Positions 44,500 to 56,864 are shown, numbered from the stretch's first letter. The stretch is 64,000 nucleotides of DNA from Tanypteryx hageni (GCA_028673005.1 CM054118.1:89442858-89506857), one strand, 5' to 3'. Translations and numbers: made by a program. Notes: generated from the sequence alone by a model not told the origin.

Positions 44500-46310
44500 A
44501 GAAGAGCATACTCCATAAATGGAATACACAGAGACTTCAAAGGCATTCTTTATAGAAAATACAGTATATCCTCGATTTAACGGACTAATTGAAGGGATAA
44601 GGTGTCGGTAATTGCCGAAAGTCCATTAAATCCGAAAGTTTGTAATATGACGAAGCAAAATACACCTAAATAGCCATATCTAATAATGTCAAATGCAGTA
44701 CATTAGGAACACTGTTAAACAAGAATAAAATGTTTATCTAATGTGGTAAACTGTTAATTCGAATTCGAAGAGCATGTATAATTACGACTTTGAAATTTCC
44801 ACATGTCATCCATGGTCTCCCACTCTCGCAGCTTCACTTCTGACTGATGTAGTTTTTTTCTATTTACGTAAATATTCTATAAATATCACCATTTTTTATC
44901 AACCTAAAAGTGCAAAAACTAATAGATTGGAACAGATGGCAGTCTGAAGAATTGAAACATAAACATCAACGCGGAAAGTACGAACTCCTGCAGGAAATCC
45001 TGTGGTACCGAGAATCGAACCAATGTATCCCTAAGTGCAGCATAACAAATTAATTCGTATTTCTACTACCTCACTCTGCCTCCTTTTAATTTCAATGCTC
45101 AGTGCTCGACACCCTCGCCAAACATACTTTCCCTACAAGTTTCGTCGACGGTCAGGGCGGGAAGTTCAAAAGTGGCGATAATGTAATGGCGAAAACTGAA
45201 AAGTATAGAAAACAATCAGACAGGAACCAAATGTCAGGCAATAATGGTCTTTGTAAATGGACTGCCCTCGGCACTGACGGATGGTGAGTGGTCTGAAATT
45301 GTGGACAAAGCGATGATAGTGAGTGGATTCTCAGCGACCAGACAACCGTTGGCCATGAGTCCATTAAATCTGAAATCCGTTAAATCAGGGTCCATTAAAT
45401 TGAGGGTTTACTGTATGTACAAAACAGAATCGAAATATTCTTGAATTTTTATACCCAAAATTAAAGTTGTAATTATGTGGTCCTGGGGACTGTTTTACGG
45501 CAAATATTGTCCTCTATCCAAATATTTTTTAAAATATTAAACTTACAGATCATATAAGAGCTAGGAAGAGAAAAATATGGCATTTAATTGTTGCTTGCCA
45601 AGAGAACCATCTTAGTGATCGATGTAAACAAAACATGCGATATGTGAGAGAAAGGAGACTACGATGAAAATTGAGAATCTATAACAAACTCCTAAACCAT
45701 ACTAATCTACAGTTTAGGAGTTTGTTTTAAATTCTCAATATATTCGATGTTCTGCTTGGGATTTTCTCGAATTATTTTCTCTGAAACTATAACTCGTAAT
45801 TATGTGGTCTCGTGGACTTCATTGTGGTAAATGAAGTGCTTTATCTTAATATTTTTTAAATCTATACCTTATAGATCATATAAGAGCTCAGGAGAGAAAT
45901 TTATGGATTTTTAATTGTTGTTTGCTGAGAGAACCGTCTTAGCAAACCATGTGAATAAAATATGTAATATTTTGCAGAACATCACATGGTTTTGTTGTTA
46001 TGGTTGGAGTTTTTATATTCACTTAAATTTATTCTTAATAAAAACTCATAATTCGCATTATTGTAATGTACGTATGTTAATTTTATCTAGTAAGCCTGGC
46101 AGAATCGAAATAATTGACGAAGCCGATCTCGGGCTCTGAAAAAATAAATACTACGGCCCCTTTATAGAAAAAGGTTTTAAACCACTGATCTAAATCAACC
46201 AATGATAAAGGATTAAATTCGAATGAAACTTCAATAGTTGTAACTTAATAAATCTTGTGAAATAATTTTTTAACGATCATGTAGGCATTTTTTTTAATAC
46301 CAAATTTTTT
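44500..46310 (+). repeat. Dispersed repeat R1, copy 2
   Basis: Longest copy of R1, split by the Tigger-like element at 44562-45413. It contains two internal units about 327 bp apart (aattatgtggtc...gatcatataagagct...gagaacc), between them a hairpin at 45670-45739 with arms around aacaaactcctaaac, and an old hAT-like end near 46190. Confidence 0.8.
44562..45413. mobile_element. Tigger-like MITE inside repeat R1
   Basis: Left end cagtatatcctcgatttaac; reverse complement of right end cagtaaaccctcaatttaat. TA flanks on both sides (44560-44561, 45414-45415). 852 bp; no transposase frame recognised. R1 copy 3 at 49618 lacks it, reading from aaaggcattcttaatgggaa straight on. Confidence 0.83.
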
Positions 46311-46708
46311 AATAGTTGGAAATTTTCGAACTTTTAATTTCAGCCTGAACCGAGTCAAGTTTTGAAATAAAACTTGACTTGGTTCAAAATTTCGAACAGT
46401 TTGCATATCTCTAGTAATTTTACTATGCAAATGACTAATACGCTATAATCGCAGTTGTGTAAATCAAATGGAGAAAGTAAGAACTTCTGGAATGGAACTA
46501 ATGATTTTATGATAGACTATGACATGCCTAAATGGTACAAGATATAGATCCCAGTATACTGCAAAAAATCATCAAAATCGTACTTACTCCCTCAAGTTAT
46601 TCACATAACCAAAATTCACCGTCAGAGGCACTTATTGAGAGCATTATAGACACAGAACTGGCTTTTATTATAATAGATTATTGTTAATTAATATAAATAA
46701 AAATTAAC
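46311..46708. other. slo intron, nothing recognised
   Basis: Contains a small inverted repeat (agtcaagttttgaaataaaa and cttgactt near 46355-46385). No gene. Confidence 0.4.
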
Positions 46709-46861
46709 CTTGTTATGGTACTGCATAAGTTGTATGATGACTCGGATATCATCTGAGTAGTTCTTGATAGATATAACACGCATGATGTTAGCAGCATCTT
46801 CAGCGTCAGGATCCTGACAGTACTTGTTCGCCAGCACCAAACATGCATCTGCTTCATGAAC
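46709..46861 (-). CDS. slo: slowpoke (BK channel) exon, RCK1
   Basis: A 153-nt exon, phase 0 at both ends, encoding [40 protein letters not shown] and [11 protein letters not shown]. This is the Rossmann-fold core of RCK1; the ANKYC-DPDAED stretch is a BK signature and the whole exon matches insect slo residue for residue as far as I can judge. Acceptor gaactcag before GTTCAT; donor gttaat. It follows either member of the alternative pair at the right edge (both end ...RVK in phase 0), across a 16.4-kb transposon-filled intron, and precedes 37769-37924. Confidence 0.97.
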
Positions 46862-47340
46862 CTGAGTTCCAATGGCATGACAATCAAATGGTATTCCCAG
46901 TCCATGTAAAAAGTAGTAGTAAATATAAGACAGTTAAGTATAGAATAAGGATAAAAATTTCATTTTTCATACATAAATTACAAAATGTTTTATTTTTGAA
47001 ACATTTGCAGCAGATGTACTTAAAAAAATAATTTTTTATTAAAAAAAATGAAATTGAATATTAATATTTCTAAAGAATTATTTTAAAATTTTAATTCTCC
47101 ATCAATCAGATGAAAGTAAGATTCATATATGCTTCAAGAAAAATTTAATTGCAATAATAAAATTATAATTAAAATTTAGTTTCTTCTTATTTTACAATGG
47201 CGGTTTACAATAATCCATTTTACTAAAAAATAAGTTCATATAAGAAATATTTTTACCTCTCTTATCAATTAAAACCTGTGTACTTTTGTGTAATGTATGT
47301 GCAACTAACTATAACCACAGGCACAGAAACACATATACAC
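46862..47340. other. slo intron, nothing recognised
   Basis: AT-rich, no gene or mobile element recognised. Confidence 0.4.
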
Positions 47341-48115
47341 ATACATATATACATACTTTTTATATTTTCAAAAAGTTACAGCAATTTATTGATAAATTTA
47401 GTACAAGAATCAGTACAAACCTACAAAGAGCATTATTTTTCAACATAGTCACCCTGCTTCTCTACACACATATTCCAGGAATGTGGGAACTTTTTAATAA
47501 TATCTGTAGAAAAGTTTTGGGTTGTCCTCTTAGACAGTATGCACCATTTCTATGACCTCTTCATCACAATGAAATCAACAACCCTGTAAAGGTTCTTCAT
47601 TATCAAAATGATGGCCATCAGATGAAGCAAGATTCAGGCTGTATGATGGATGGGAGAGAGAACATCATACTTCAGTTTTTGAAGTGTTTCTATAGTTCTG
47701 GCAGAGGTATTAGGATGTGCATTGCCATGAAATAAAACCATGTTGTCAAAAAGCCTGCCCAGGCAGTTAATCCAAATTACAGGTTTTATTCTGTCATGGA
47801 GCATATTATAGTGCCTTATACTGTTTACTGGGACCATTTTCTGTTCAAAATGCATGAGGATAGGTCCCTAAGACTCCAAAAACAGTCAACATAACTTTGC
47901 TGTCAATTTCATAGAAATGAAGAGTTCATGGAACTAGTGCATACTGCCCAAGAGGGCAACCCAAAACATTTTTACAGACATTATTAACAAGTTCTCACAT
48001 TCCTGGAATAGGTGTTTAGAAAAGCAGGGAGGCTGTTGAAAAATGTTACTTTTGGTAGGTTTGTCCTGATTCTTGTACTAAATTTATCAATAAACTGCTG
48101 TAAATTTTTTAATTA
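47340..48115 (-). mobile_element. Mariner-type transposon remnant with inverted duplicated end
   Basis: The minus strand from about 47900 down reads as the second half of a mariner transposase: CFWDSQGPILMHF, then NMVLFHGNAHPNTSARTIET (in place of the usual HDNARPH core) and LQKLKYDVLSHPSYS across a frameshift, decaying to about 47380. The last 180 bp (47373-47560) recur in opposite orientation at 47930-48115 (ttctcacattcctggaatag, gattcttgtactaaatttat). The element thus ends in a long inverted repeat of its own 3' part. No functional frame. Confidence 0.72.
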
Positions 48116-48163
48116 CCTTACTGCATGCATGCACACATACATGTATATATGTAAGTACATATG

Positions 48164-48332
48164 CAGTACCGTAACTAGGGCAGGACAAGCAGAACATATG
48201 CCCTGGGTGCAACTAAATAAGGGGCACAAAAAATTCAAATAGTAACTAAATAAATTAGAGAAAATAATTTTATGATGGGGCCACATATTTAGTAGTGTGC
48301 CCAGGGCACTAAAATACCTAGTTATGGTGTTG
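48164..48332. mobile_element. Small hAT-like MITE
   Basis: Left end cagtaccgtaactagggcag; reverse complement of right end caacaccataactaggtatt. Flanks tacatatg and tacttaag agree at 6 of 8. The gtaactagg/ccc..ggg pattern is common to a widespread hAT MITE type. 169 bp. Confidence 0.7.
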
Positions 48333-49074
48333 TACTTAAGTATGTGTGCCTGTGAGTATATACATGCACAGGCATGTATATAAATGGTGGAGCAGAATTT
48401 ATCATTCACCTTTGATAATTGATTATGGTCAAAGAATGAATCATTTACTTTAATGGGTGACTTAACACTTCAAGTTTTTATGGCAATCAAGATATAAGTT
48501 CTCAGCAGAATCATGTGACGTCTTAGTAGTCAACTCAGAAAAAATGGCAGCTTACACAGGTACAGAGAAAGAGAGTTGCATACTACTGTTTGATAAAGAA
48601 AGTTTGGCAGCAATGGTTCAATGCTGATTTCTTACAAAACACAGCAAGGAAATTTCAATGAGGAAAAACACAACAAGCGACAGATTGTTCGCTGTAACAG
48701 ATTGCATCTGCAAGTAGAGGGAATACACTGACGGGGCAAAATGACAAAACAGTTAAGTAAGTGTGAATAACATTCCTGGATAATTCCAAGAAATCAACAA
48801 GGCATGTCATTATTCATTATTTCTCACATGACAGTTTGGAATGTGTTGTGCAAATGGTTGGCATTGAGGGCAGAAAAGTTGTAATTGCAACAGTGACACA
48901 GTTTTTGGCTTATATTTTGTATTACAATGCTGGATCATCTAGAAGGTGACAATTCATTCTTGGACAGAATTGGATTCAGTAAAGAGGCTATTTTCCAGTT
49001 TTTCAGTAATCACTCAGTATGAATATTTTAACAATGTGCTCGCATTTTTTTCGACCCCCCCTTTTTTAGGCGCA
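48333..49074. other. slo intron, possible mariner-like trace
   Basis: 48545-48700 in plus orientation gives weak resemblance to a transposase helix-turn-helix start, but with stops and no confirming motif. Otherwise nothing recognised. Confidence 0.3.
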
Positions 49075-49597
49075 TTTCGCTTTCAGCATAAGCGCCTATT
49101 AGCGTCGGTTTGTTTGTCCGTCCATCCGCATGTTCGTTCTCAGTTTTACAGAACCGATTTTTATGAAATTTTATATTAAGGACTGACAGCCAAAGACAAT
49201 AAAAAAATCACAAACATAAATTACGTAAGCCAATCAGGGATACCACTTTAATGGTGATAAAAAATGAACTACGTTATATCTCGTAAATCATTGGTCAAAT
49301 TAAATTAGTAGAGGAAATGAAATACTCTACATTACTAGTTCTACAAGTTTATTTAAAAACTATTTTAATATGACCAAAAATTTACGAGCTATAATGGAAA
49401 GTTCATTTTTTGTCACCAGTAAAGTGGTACCCATGATTGGCTTACGTGATTTATTTTTGTGATTTTATTATTTTCTTTGACTGTCAGTTCTAAATATCAA
49501 ATTTCATAAAAATCCATTCTGTAGAATCCGAAAACGAACATGCAGACAGACAGACAGACAAAACCAATGCTAATAGGCGCTTATGCTGAAAGCAAAA
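49075..49597. repeat. Foldback: imperfect palindrome of about 520 bp
   Basis: The left arm (from gctttcagcataagcgccta) and the reverse complement of the right arm are alike over about 260 bp, through acgtaagccaatcagggata / acgtaagccaatcatgggta and taccactttaatggtgata / taccactttactggtgaca, meeting near 49335. There is almost no spacer. The right arm has a (cagacagacagaca) run. No coding content. The outer ends carry a short taataggcgcttatgctgaa motif. Confidence 0.88.
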
Positions 49598-49617
49598 CAC
49601 ACTTAACAAGATGGAAA

Positions 49618-50215
49618 AGTATACTCCACAAATGGAATACACAGAGATTACAAAGGCATTCTTAATGGGAAATATGTATGAAAAGGTATCAAAAGACTAG
49701 GTGATTCTCGAATTTGTATCCCGGAAACCATAAGTCGTAACTATCTGGTCTTGGGGACTAACTTGTAGTAAATGTTGTTATCTATCCAAATAAATTTTTT
49801 AATCTATACCTCACAGATCATATAAGAGCATGGGAGAGAAAGATATGTATTTTTAATTGTTGTTTGCAGAGAGAACCATCTTTGTGATCGATGTAAACAA
49901 AATATGCAATATCATAATAAAGTCCGGCTCAACCTTGTGGAATTTGCTCATTATGAGATGTAATGTAACAACTTTGACAGTACCACACAATTTAATAGAT
50001 GTAAACAAAATATGCGATATTTTGCGTGGGATTTTCTAGAATTTCTATCTCCGAAACTATAACTCTTAAGTAGTGGTCTCGTGGACTTTCTTGTACTGTT
50101 GTTCTCTATCCGAATAAATTTTTTAATCTATACCTTACAGATCATATAAGACCTAGGGAGAGAAAAGTTTGGTATTTCATTGTTGCTTGACATTTAACGA
50201 GATATGAGTATAAAT
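49618..50215 (+). repeat. Dispersed repeat R1, copy 3
   Basis: Two internal units about 330 bp apart (near 49717 and 50047), each with gatcatataaga and gagag blocks. Lacks both the hairpin and the Tigger-like insertion of copy 2. Confidence 0.8.
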
Positions 50216-50816
50216 TTATAAAAGTAATTATGTGAAGTGGAAGTTTTAATTGATGGATTCAGTTCAAAATCACAATTGCGAGATATATTTTAATAACTAT
50301 CACTCATACTTAATTTAATTAAAATTCGTCCAGCGGTTTAGGAGATGAAAGTTACGGCTGACAGATGGACCAGACGTGCACATAAGGCATTCCGCTATTA
50401 CCAGTTCGCTGGTAAAGAACGCCTAATAAGCGATAATTTTAACAATGGGCTAGCAAATTTTAAAAATTTTAACAATGGCCTCTTGCAAGCCCAAGTGAGC
50501 CCACTACAGCCTACCGCTGCTAATAACCCTCACAATTACTTAACATCTCTGGGATAGTACTTAACTGAATGTGAGAGAAGCAAAATCAAGTGCTCAAGAC
50601 ATATTTTGTTTCAAAATATATGATTACAGGACCTATCTTCCTGGGCATATTTTAAAACTTTCCTCACAGTTGGACACTGAAAAGATGTTATTCTAAGAAT
50701 AAGAGGCTATCTCTGACCACCACAAGTATAACAGTTTCTCAACAAAAACATCTCAGTAAGATGGACTGGTTGCAGTTGATCTTTCACATGGCCATCTTTG
50801 TCACATGACCTTTCGC
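50216..50816. other. slo intron, nothing recognised
   Basis: No gene or repeat boundary identified. Confidence 0.4.
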
Positions 50817-52016
50817 TATGATGACCATACGTTCTGTTTTTTACTTGTGTCCCATTGACCCGATAATGTTAAAATGGGATACCAATTGTCCCATTTTTCC
50901 AAGAGGGCCATTTAATACACAAAGTTACACGAAAAATTAATCCTACTCAAATTTTAGATGAAGACGAGCTTTTCGATCAATACCACCATGTTATGAATAT
51001 CAGTATAAGCAAAATTGCCAAATAGAACACCAATTAACTGAAACTGTCGAGTGATGGTTTGTGCAAGGTGAAAGAATTTCATTAAAAATATTCAAATGAT
51101 TTTGGAATTTGCTTTAGCTATTTCCGGCACAAGTTCAGCTATACAAAGAATGTTTTCTATCACAAATGCTGTGGACAGACGAAAAGAACCGTTTCCTCAT
51201 TAGAAGAATCAAAGCAGTGCTAGTGACAAAAGCTCATTTTTGGGAACTTTCGTGCAACGACTTTTACAATTTGCTTTCAAACAATCCCAAATTACTGCAA
51301 GGAATATCTTTGTCCGCAAAGTACAAAACAACAACTCTCATAACAGCTTCAGAACCAACTCCTTCAACATCAGCTGCAAATTACTTGCAAATAAAACTTA
51401 ATAAATATTTAAAAAGCAAATTAATTTGTTGTTCATCCACCTATATTTCAGGATTGTTAAGCTAAATTTCTATTTAGCCCCAGTTGGGATTATGCTTTTG
51501 AATGATTTGTTTCATTGAATTACAATTTACGTCAGCCATTTTTTAATTTTTAAAATCTGATCTCTCCATTGTATAAAAAAGTATGTAATGATAAAAATAT
51601 TACATCAATGAATAGGAAAAGTGAAAATTTTCCCCAAAGTTTCATATTATATTTTATATCTTTATAAGTCTAGAAAAACTTGCTGAACCGAAGAAATTAT
51701 ACCAAGCCCAGATAGAGATCCCTAAACTCAGAGTCTCCAGGTCAAAATGACACTGTTGGAAACCCTACTTGCATGTATGAGGTAATAATTGAATGTGTGG
51801 AATCTGACCAAGTTACGTAATGTATTTCTTTTAACTCTACACATCATTACCTAAATATTTTCTTAATGTGTCGATGTTTTTCCTGCCTACAGAATTGTTC
51901 CAATTCTTTCATATAAACCAAACTTCCATTTTAAAAAATCTTGCAAAAATTTTGTCCCCTTTTTTTTTAATTTTAGGAAATGCCCCATTTTCGCCTTTAT
52001 GAAATATGGTCACCCT
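50817..52016 (+). mobile_element. hAT transposon remnant with transposase C terminus
   Basis: 51080-51350 reads, across one frameshift near 51170, as the hAT dimerisation region: ILEFALAISGTSSAIQRMFS, then LWTDEKNRF, IKAVLVTKAHFWELSCNDFY, and NNPKLLQGISLSAKY. Upstream, INPTQILDEDELFDQYHHV fits the preceding linker. Ends atgatgaccatacgttctg (left) and gtagggtgaccatatttcat (reverse complement of right) look like hAT termini. The catalytic domain is missing. Confidence 0.75.
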
Positions 52017-52392
52017 ACCTTACACCCAATTATACAGCTATCACAAAGGTAGCGGAGACAATACCAGGGGGCTACACTTCATGAGGAGTAGTAAGAATTT
52101 GAATGAAAGGGTTAATAAAATTTAGCTAGTGATTATGTACAGCTAAGCCACTGCTGACCTTATTGAACTTTGTAATAGAAACTGTTTATGAAAGGCCAGA
52201 ATAAACGAACTTATGAAAGCTTTACAAGAGGATTATCAGTGCCATTTTCTATGAGGTGGCTAATTTCCTGCAGAAAGTATGGCAGGAAGTGGAATATCGA
52301 TGAGGCATCTGCTGTATAACAAATGGAATCTATATTAAACAAAAACTATAAAAAAAGTATTAAGTTACCCATCAAAACAAATTTCACTCTTT

Positions 52393-52565
52393 AATAATAA
52401 TAATAAAGTTCTTTAACACAAAGAAATTTCCCCAATTAAATGTTATAATAAATTTATGACAAACATATATGATCAAACCCTTGGCAGGATTCAAACCTGT
52501 GACCCTTGCATTGGGAGTTAGACAGGTTAACCACCCCTCTACTAATGACATCAAGTTTGGTGATA
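52393..52565 (-). mobile_element. tRNA-derived SINE
   Basis: On the minus strand, an RNA polymerase III A box (tggttaacctg) is followed about 35 bp later by a B box (ggtttgaatcc), with an anticodon-arm-like ctcccaatgcaaggg between. The unit continues for about 90 bp and ends in an (ATT)n-type tail near 52393. There is no acceptor stem, so it is a SINE head and not a tRNA gene. Confidence 0.75.
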
Positions 52566-53947
52566 ATAAATTATCAAGCTTGTATCTGTGTATATATGAA
52601 TGTAGGTCTGTGCATGTATTTGTGTGAATATAAATCATACACACAGGTGTGCATTTGTTGGATCAAGATCTGGATCTTGTCTCTAAAAATCAACATGCTG
52701 ATAATAACAGTTCAAATAATACGTTTATATTAATTAACAAAGATAACTTTATCCATAAGCCTTTCCCATTTTTTCCTTGCCCAGAAACGTCAGTTGGGTA
52801 GGATTGGGTGGTGGAATTGTGCTAGTGAAAAGCAGCTTGTAAGCCATATTATCTAATGAACGACATCTTGTTTCCTTTATGTGTCAGTCAATTCGCTGTA
52901 ATAGATCAAATGTTGGCCCTTCAATATTTTTAGGCCTTAAGCCATTCACATGTTCATACTCATTTATTCTCTCGATTTACTTAAGAGGGAAAGAGAGTGA
53001 AAGAAAAAAGTCCAAAACAACATGCATCAAATAATTCTTCACCAGTCCTATATTGCAATATCACTTTTGCTTGTGGATTGAATCTGCTAACTGGATTATA
53101 TGAAAGTTTTCTTGACAAAACAGATATTCTAATACATTTTATTTATGATTCTTAAACAAACAATGAAAAAGAATTCGCCCGTGTCTCAAATGGGCAAATA
53201 AGTTTTGGGAAGTACAGTAACACTTCCTTGAACACAGCTTTCCATAAAGAGGATTTACTGTTACGTGGCACCCTAACAAGCCATGATATTCTCCTAATGC
53301 AGTGGCATGTTTTGTTTTTATGCAGTTCGACATTGAACGGCCAAATTGCAAAAAAATACCAAATTGAGGATTTCTACTAGATTTTGGCAGTTTTCTTTAT
53401 TATATTTCATTTAACCTGCAACTGGACTAATATACTGGTAAAATTTCGGCATTATCTAGTTAAATGCATTTGCTTTTCTATAATAGTTTTCTCTGGGCCT
53501 GATACTTTCCTTCATTATGGAGACTAACTTACATTTCGAGAGATTGATTTCAATAAGTGTTCATGTGTCAAGCTACAGCAGTGGTGGTCATTCTTATCTG
53601 CAGATGAGCATTAGTGTTACATTTGTATTACAACTATGGCTATAGAGGATGAATAAAGAAGTCGTGGAGCACTCATGAGCTAGTACACAAAAAATTATAT
53701 ACAAATACATTGTGTAAAATAACTTGCTTGTATAAAATGAATACATAATTGAATTTATAAATATAGTATTATCTATAGAAAATCTCATATGTTTTTAATA
53801 TTGTGTGCCTAGGTATACAATGAATATATTGACATACTGCAAAAAAAATTCATTTTCTTCTATACATAATACTATTTTATATTCTTAAATATTAAATGTA
53901 GACAATTCATACAGTGAATAGCAATAAATACCAATGAAAGGTAAATA
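52566..53947. other. slo intron, nothing recognised
   Basis: A short inverted pair (acagtaacacttcct and tttactgt, 53216-53262) may be the two ends of a nearly deleted TA-type element. Otherwise featureless. Confidence 0.35.
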
Positions 53948-54694
53948 CAGTAGTCCCTTGGTTTACAATGCCATCGATTAACGATATTTTGATCAATGAT
54001 CCGCCTCCCATAGGGTGTCATTGTTTCTATTAACGATAAATTTTCGATTCATGATATGTTTACAATATCACACAGCTGCCAATTTCCTAAGTGGACTCAG
54101 CAGACCACAGCCAATCAGCGACGCCTTATTTTAAGTGTTTGGAGCTCAGCTGGCTTGCTTTTCAGTGTTTGATGTGCGTTGCTTATCAAGACAGCTCTCT
54201 TACTTAGTGTTTTTTTTTTGACATATTAGTTAAATAAGATCAATAACAATGGCCCCTAAAGTGAATGTGAAGAAAGACAAGAAAGTGAGGAAAACAATTA
54301 GTGTGCAAATTAAGTGGGAAATTATTGAAAAACACAAAAGAGGTGTAAAAACAAGTGCTCTGGTTAGTGAATATGGTCTGCCCCAATCCACCATTTCCTC
54401 GATTTTCAACAGAAGGACAAATTTAAAGAAATCTGTGTGAAGGATGCTCTATTTATTCATTATTTATCCATGTTTCTATGATTACTAATAATTTACTATG
54501 TTCTTATAACATTTAAATTATTAAAAAACACATTTAAATATTATAAACTATGTTTTGGGTGAAAAGGGTCAACTTCCGATCATCTTGGAACAAATTAAGC
54601 CTTTAACATATATTTCCTATATTTGATTAACAATAATTTCAATTAATGATGGTTTTCGTGGAACCAATTAATATTGTTAACTGAGGGACCACTG
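53948..54694 (+). mobile_element. Internally deleted Tigger element
   Basis: Left end cagtagtcccttggtttaca; reverse complement of right end cagtggtccctcagttaaca. TA precedes the left end (53946-53947); CA follows the right. It keeps only the start of the transposase (54249-54440); the DDE domain has been lost, leaving 747 bp. Confidence 0.87.
54249..54440 (+). pseudogene. Tigger transposase N-terminal fragment
   Basis: 63 codons: MAPKVNVKKDKKVRKTISVQ, IKWEIIEKHKRGVKTSALVS, EYGLPQSTISSIFNRR, then a stop at the deletion point. This is the psq helix-turn-helix of a CENP-B/Tigger-type transposase. It starts at a plausible ATG (acaATGG). A DNA-binding-only product is conceivable, but there is no evidence that it is made. 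Confidence 0.85.
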
Positions 54695-55229
54695 CATGTG
54701 ATGCCATAGAGGTCATGTAAATGTTGGGAAATTCCCACAGATTCCCATCTACACATTAACTACATATTCACTTTTGTAGTTTCTTCAAAACTGACAGTAT
54801 GGGAACTCAATTTGTTTTAAGATTTCATAAAAACATTTGTTAAGTGAAAGAAGTGAGTAGACTTATACAGTGAGTATTGTCCTATTATTTAATCTTCAAG
54901 GTACAGCAGGATTTTTCAACTTTCTGGTATTACTTGCCAATGTGACCTTTAAATTTTAAAATGCTCACCGTTTACATTGAACTCATGGGTTTGATTCCAA
55001 GAGGTTATCTTTCCTACATTTGAATAACAAGGGAAAAGTTGAAACGTTGCAAGCAAGCCTTTCTAAAGTTGAACATTAAAATTAGTTAGAATTGAGATAC
55101 GAACTCAGGACTTGGACATGAATGAGGTCAAAAGAATAAACTTGCTTTTCACATCAAAGAGAATATGAATCAATACCTAAATTTAGTTTTATGGCCGAAT
55201 TAAGAAGGGAACAGTGTGAGGTAGAGAGG

Positions 55230-55326
55230 GGCAAGGAGGTGGCAGGGAGGTGGCAGGGAGGTGGCAGGGAGGTGGCAGGGAGGTGGCAGGGAGGTGGCAG
55301 GGAGGTGACAAGGAGGTGGCAGGGAG
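55230..55326. repeat. 11-bp minisatellite
   Basis: About nine units of ggcagggaggt, mostly perfect, with one gacaaggaggt variant near the end. Strongly purine-biased on the plus strand. Confidence 0.92.
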
Positions 55327-56155
55327 AGGGAAGGGGGGACCAAAGCAAATGTTGTTAAGCAAAAATGAGAACTGTGTAAGGGTCAAAAGGGAACTTAAGT
55401 TCCAATGAGTTTTGGACTCGGGTATATTTGTTTGTAAATGCAATTCTGATATGGTTTCAAGAGCCTCGCCAACTCTAGTTTGAGTCAGGAGTTCTTTGCC
55501 TGTATGAGTCATACTCGGGGCATAATTTTATTGAAAGAATAAACAAATGTATTGTGTGAATCTCGTTGCTCTTTTCTTCTCAACACTTGAATTCTTTTAT
55601 TGTCACAATCATTCAGTTCTTTCATTGCATTGGTGAGGAAAGTAGTACTGTCTTCAAACTGGAATTAGCATTTTGGATATTTTGCACAATAAGTGCAAGT
55701 ATTTTTAATGGAGTATTTTATCATAAAACTATATTTTCACATTGTCCGTTCAATATTTAAAAGGGTGGTACATTTTATGGTCAAAGCTAGAGAGTACAAT
55801 ATTAGATATTTTGGTAATACAACAGCCAAAACAGTTAAATATTTCAAAAGAGAATAACAAAAGATTTTTAATGTATCCTGTTACACTCGAGTGTTGAGCA
55901 ATGGTGAGTGAATTAATACGCAATGGTTGGTTTATTCATACTCAAAAGATGCAGTGCTTTGCTTTTGTTGTTAATTATTTTGTAATTCTAAATTTTCTTT
56001 AACTCACGAGGGAAATAACGTTTGAAAACAATTGTATCTTCGGTTCTGCACTGTCACAAAAGAAGCCAAGAACATTATAATTGTTTCCAAATACAGTTAG
56101 AATCTGAGAAAAGACAAAACTGAACTTACAATTGATAAAGATTTGCAAAGTTTAA
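55327..56155. other. slo intron, nothing recognised
   Basis: AT-rich, no gene or repeat boundary identified. Confidence 0.4.
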
Positions 56156-56864
56156 CCCACGAGAACATGCGCCTATAGGGAATCCCCGCACTTTTTAATT
56201 TTTTCAAATATTGTGCCGCCCATCATTAGTGTAAGCTAGTGTCGCCTTCTACCTTCCTGTTTATGTTCATACTTCTATTTAACGCCGCGCAAATGATGTG
56301 TTCGCACTTGTTTGTGCGTAAATGGTCCTTCTGTGAATTTTGCGGTTGATTCCTCATCATGCGTGTTACAGAGTATTTTAATTTCGGCTAACTTCTAGGA
56401 AGGTGTGAGTCACCCTTTAGAATCAACATGGAAGAAACAAATACAGCGCAGCTTGACTACATTTGAGAATATCACTGAGGAGGAACTTACAAATTTGGAG
56501 GATAGTGATAATGATATCCCAGAAGATTTTACCCCTCAATCAAGTGATCATGATTCTGGTCTTCATTGTTTATAAAATATGTTTTGTATATCAATAGTCC
56601 TGTTTATCTTCCTTTATTTAAAGTGTATTAATTTTTTAACATCATCATTTTTTATAAAATATGAATTGTATTTCAATAGTGTATTAATTTTTGAAATTCT
56701 TTATTTTTTGTAAAATATGTAATTACGAGTTATTTTTTCATAAACAAGCATGTACAAGTACAATTTTTGCATTAATACATTTCAAAATGCAATTTTTTAG
56801 CAATTGGTCGTTCCCCTAACGTGTGTGCTATGATGTTCTAAAAGGTAGCGTGTGTTCTCATGGC
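56156..56864 (+). mobile_element. piggyBac-like non-autonomous element
   Basis: TTAA (56152-56155) precedes a left end cccacgagaacatgcgccta; the reverse complement of the right end is gccatgagaacacacgctac. The short open stretch TFENITEEELTNLEDSDNDI then PEDFTPQSSDHDS (about 56457-56570) has the acidic character of piggyBac transposase N termini. The right flank is not a clean TTAA, so the copy is old or the boundary is off by a few bases. Confidence 0.6.

Noticed and set aside
48540..49000. Possible mariner or other transposase N terminus (reading MAAYTGTEKE...)
   Set aside because: Stops in all frames and no firm helix-turn-helix match; adjacency to the mariner remnant is not enough.
52470..52560. 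Possible tRNA gene on the minus strand
   Set aside because: A and B boxes are present but there is no acceptor stem, and the unit ends in a simple-sequence tail; a tRNA-derived SINE explains it better.
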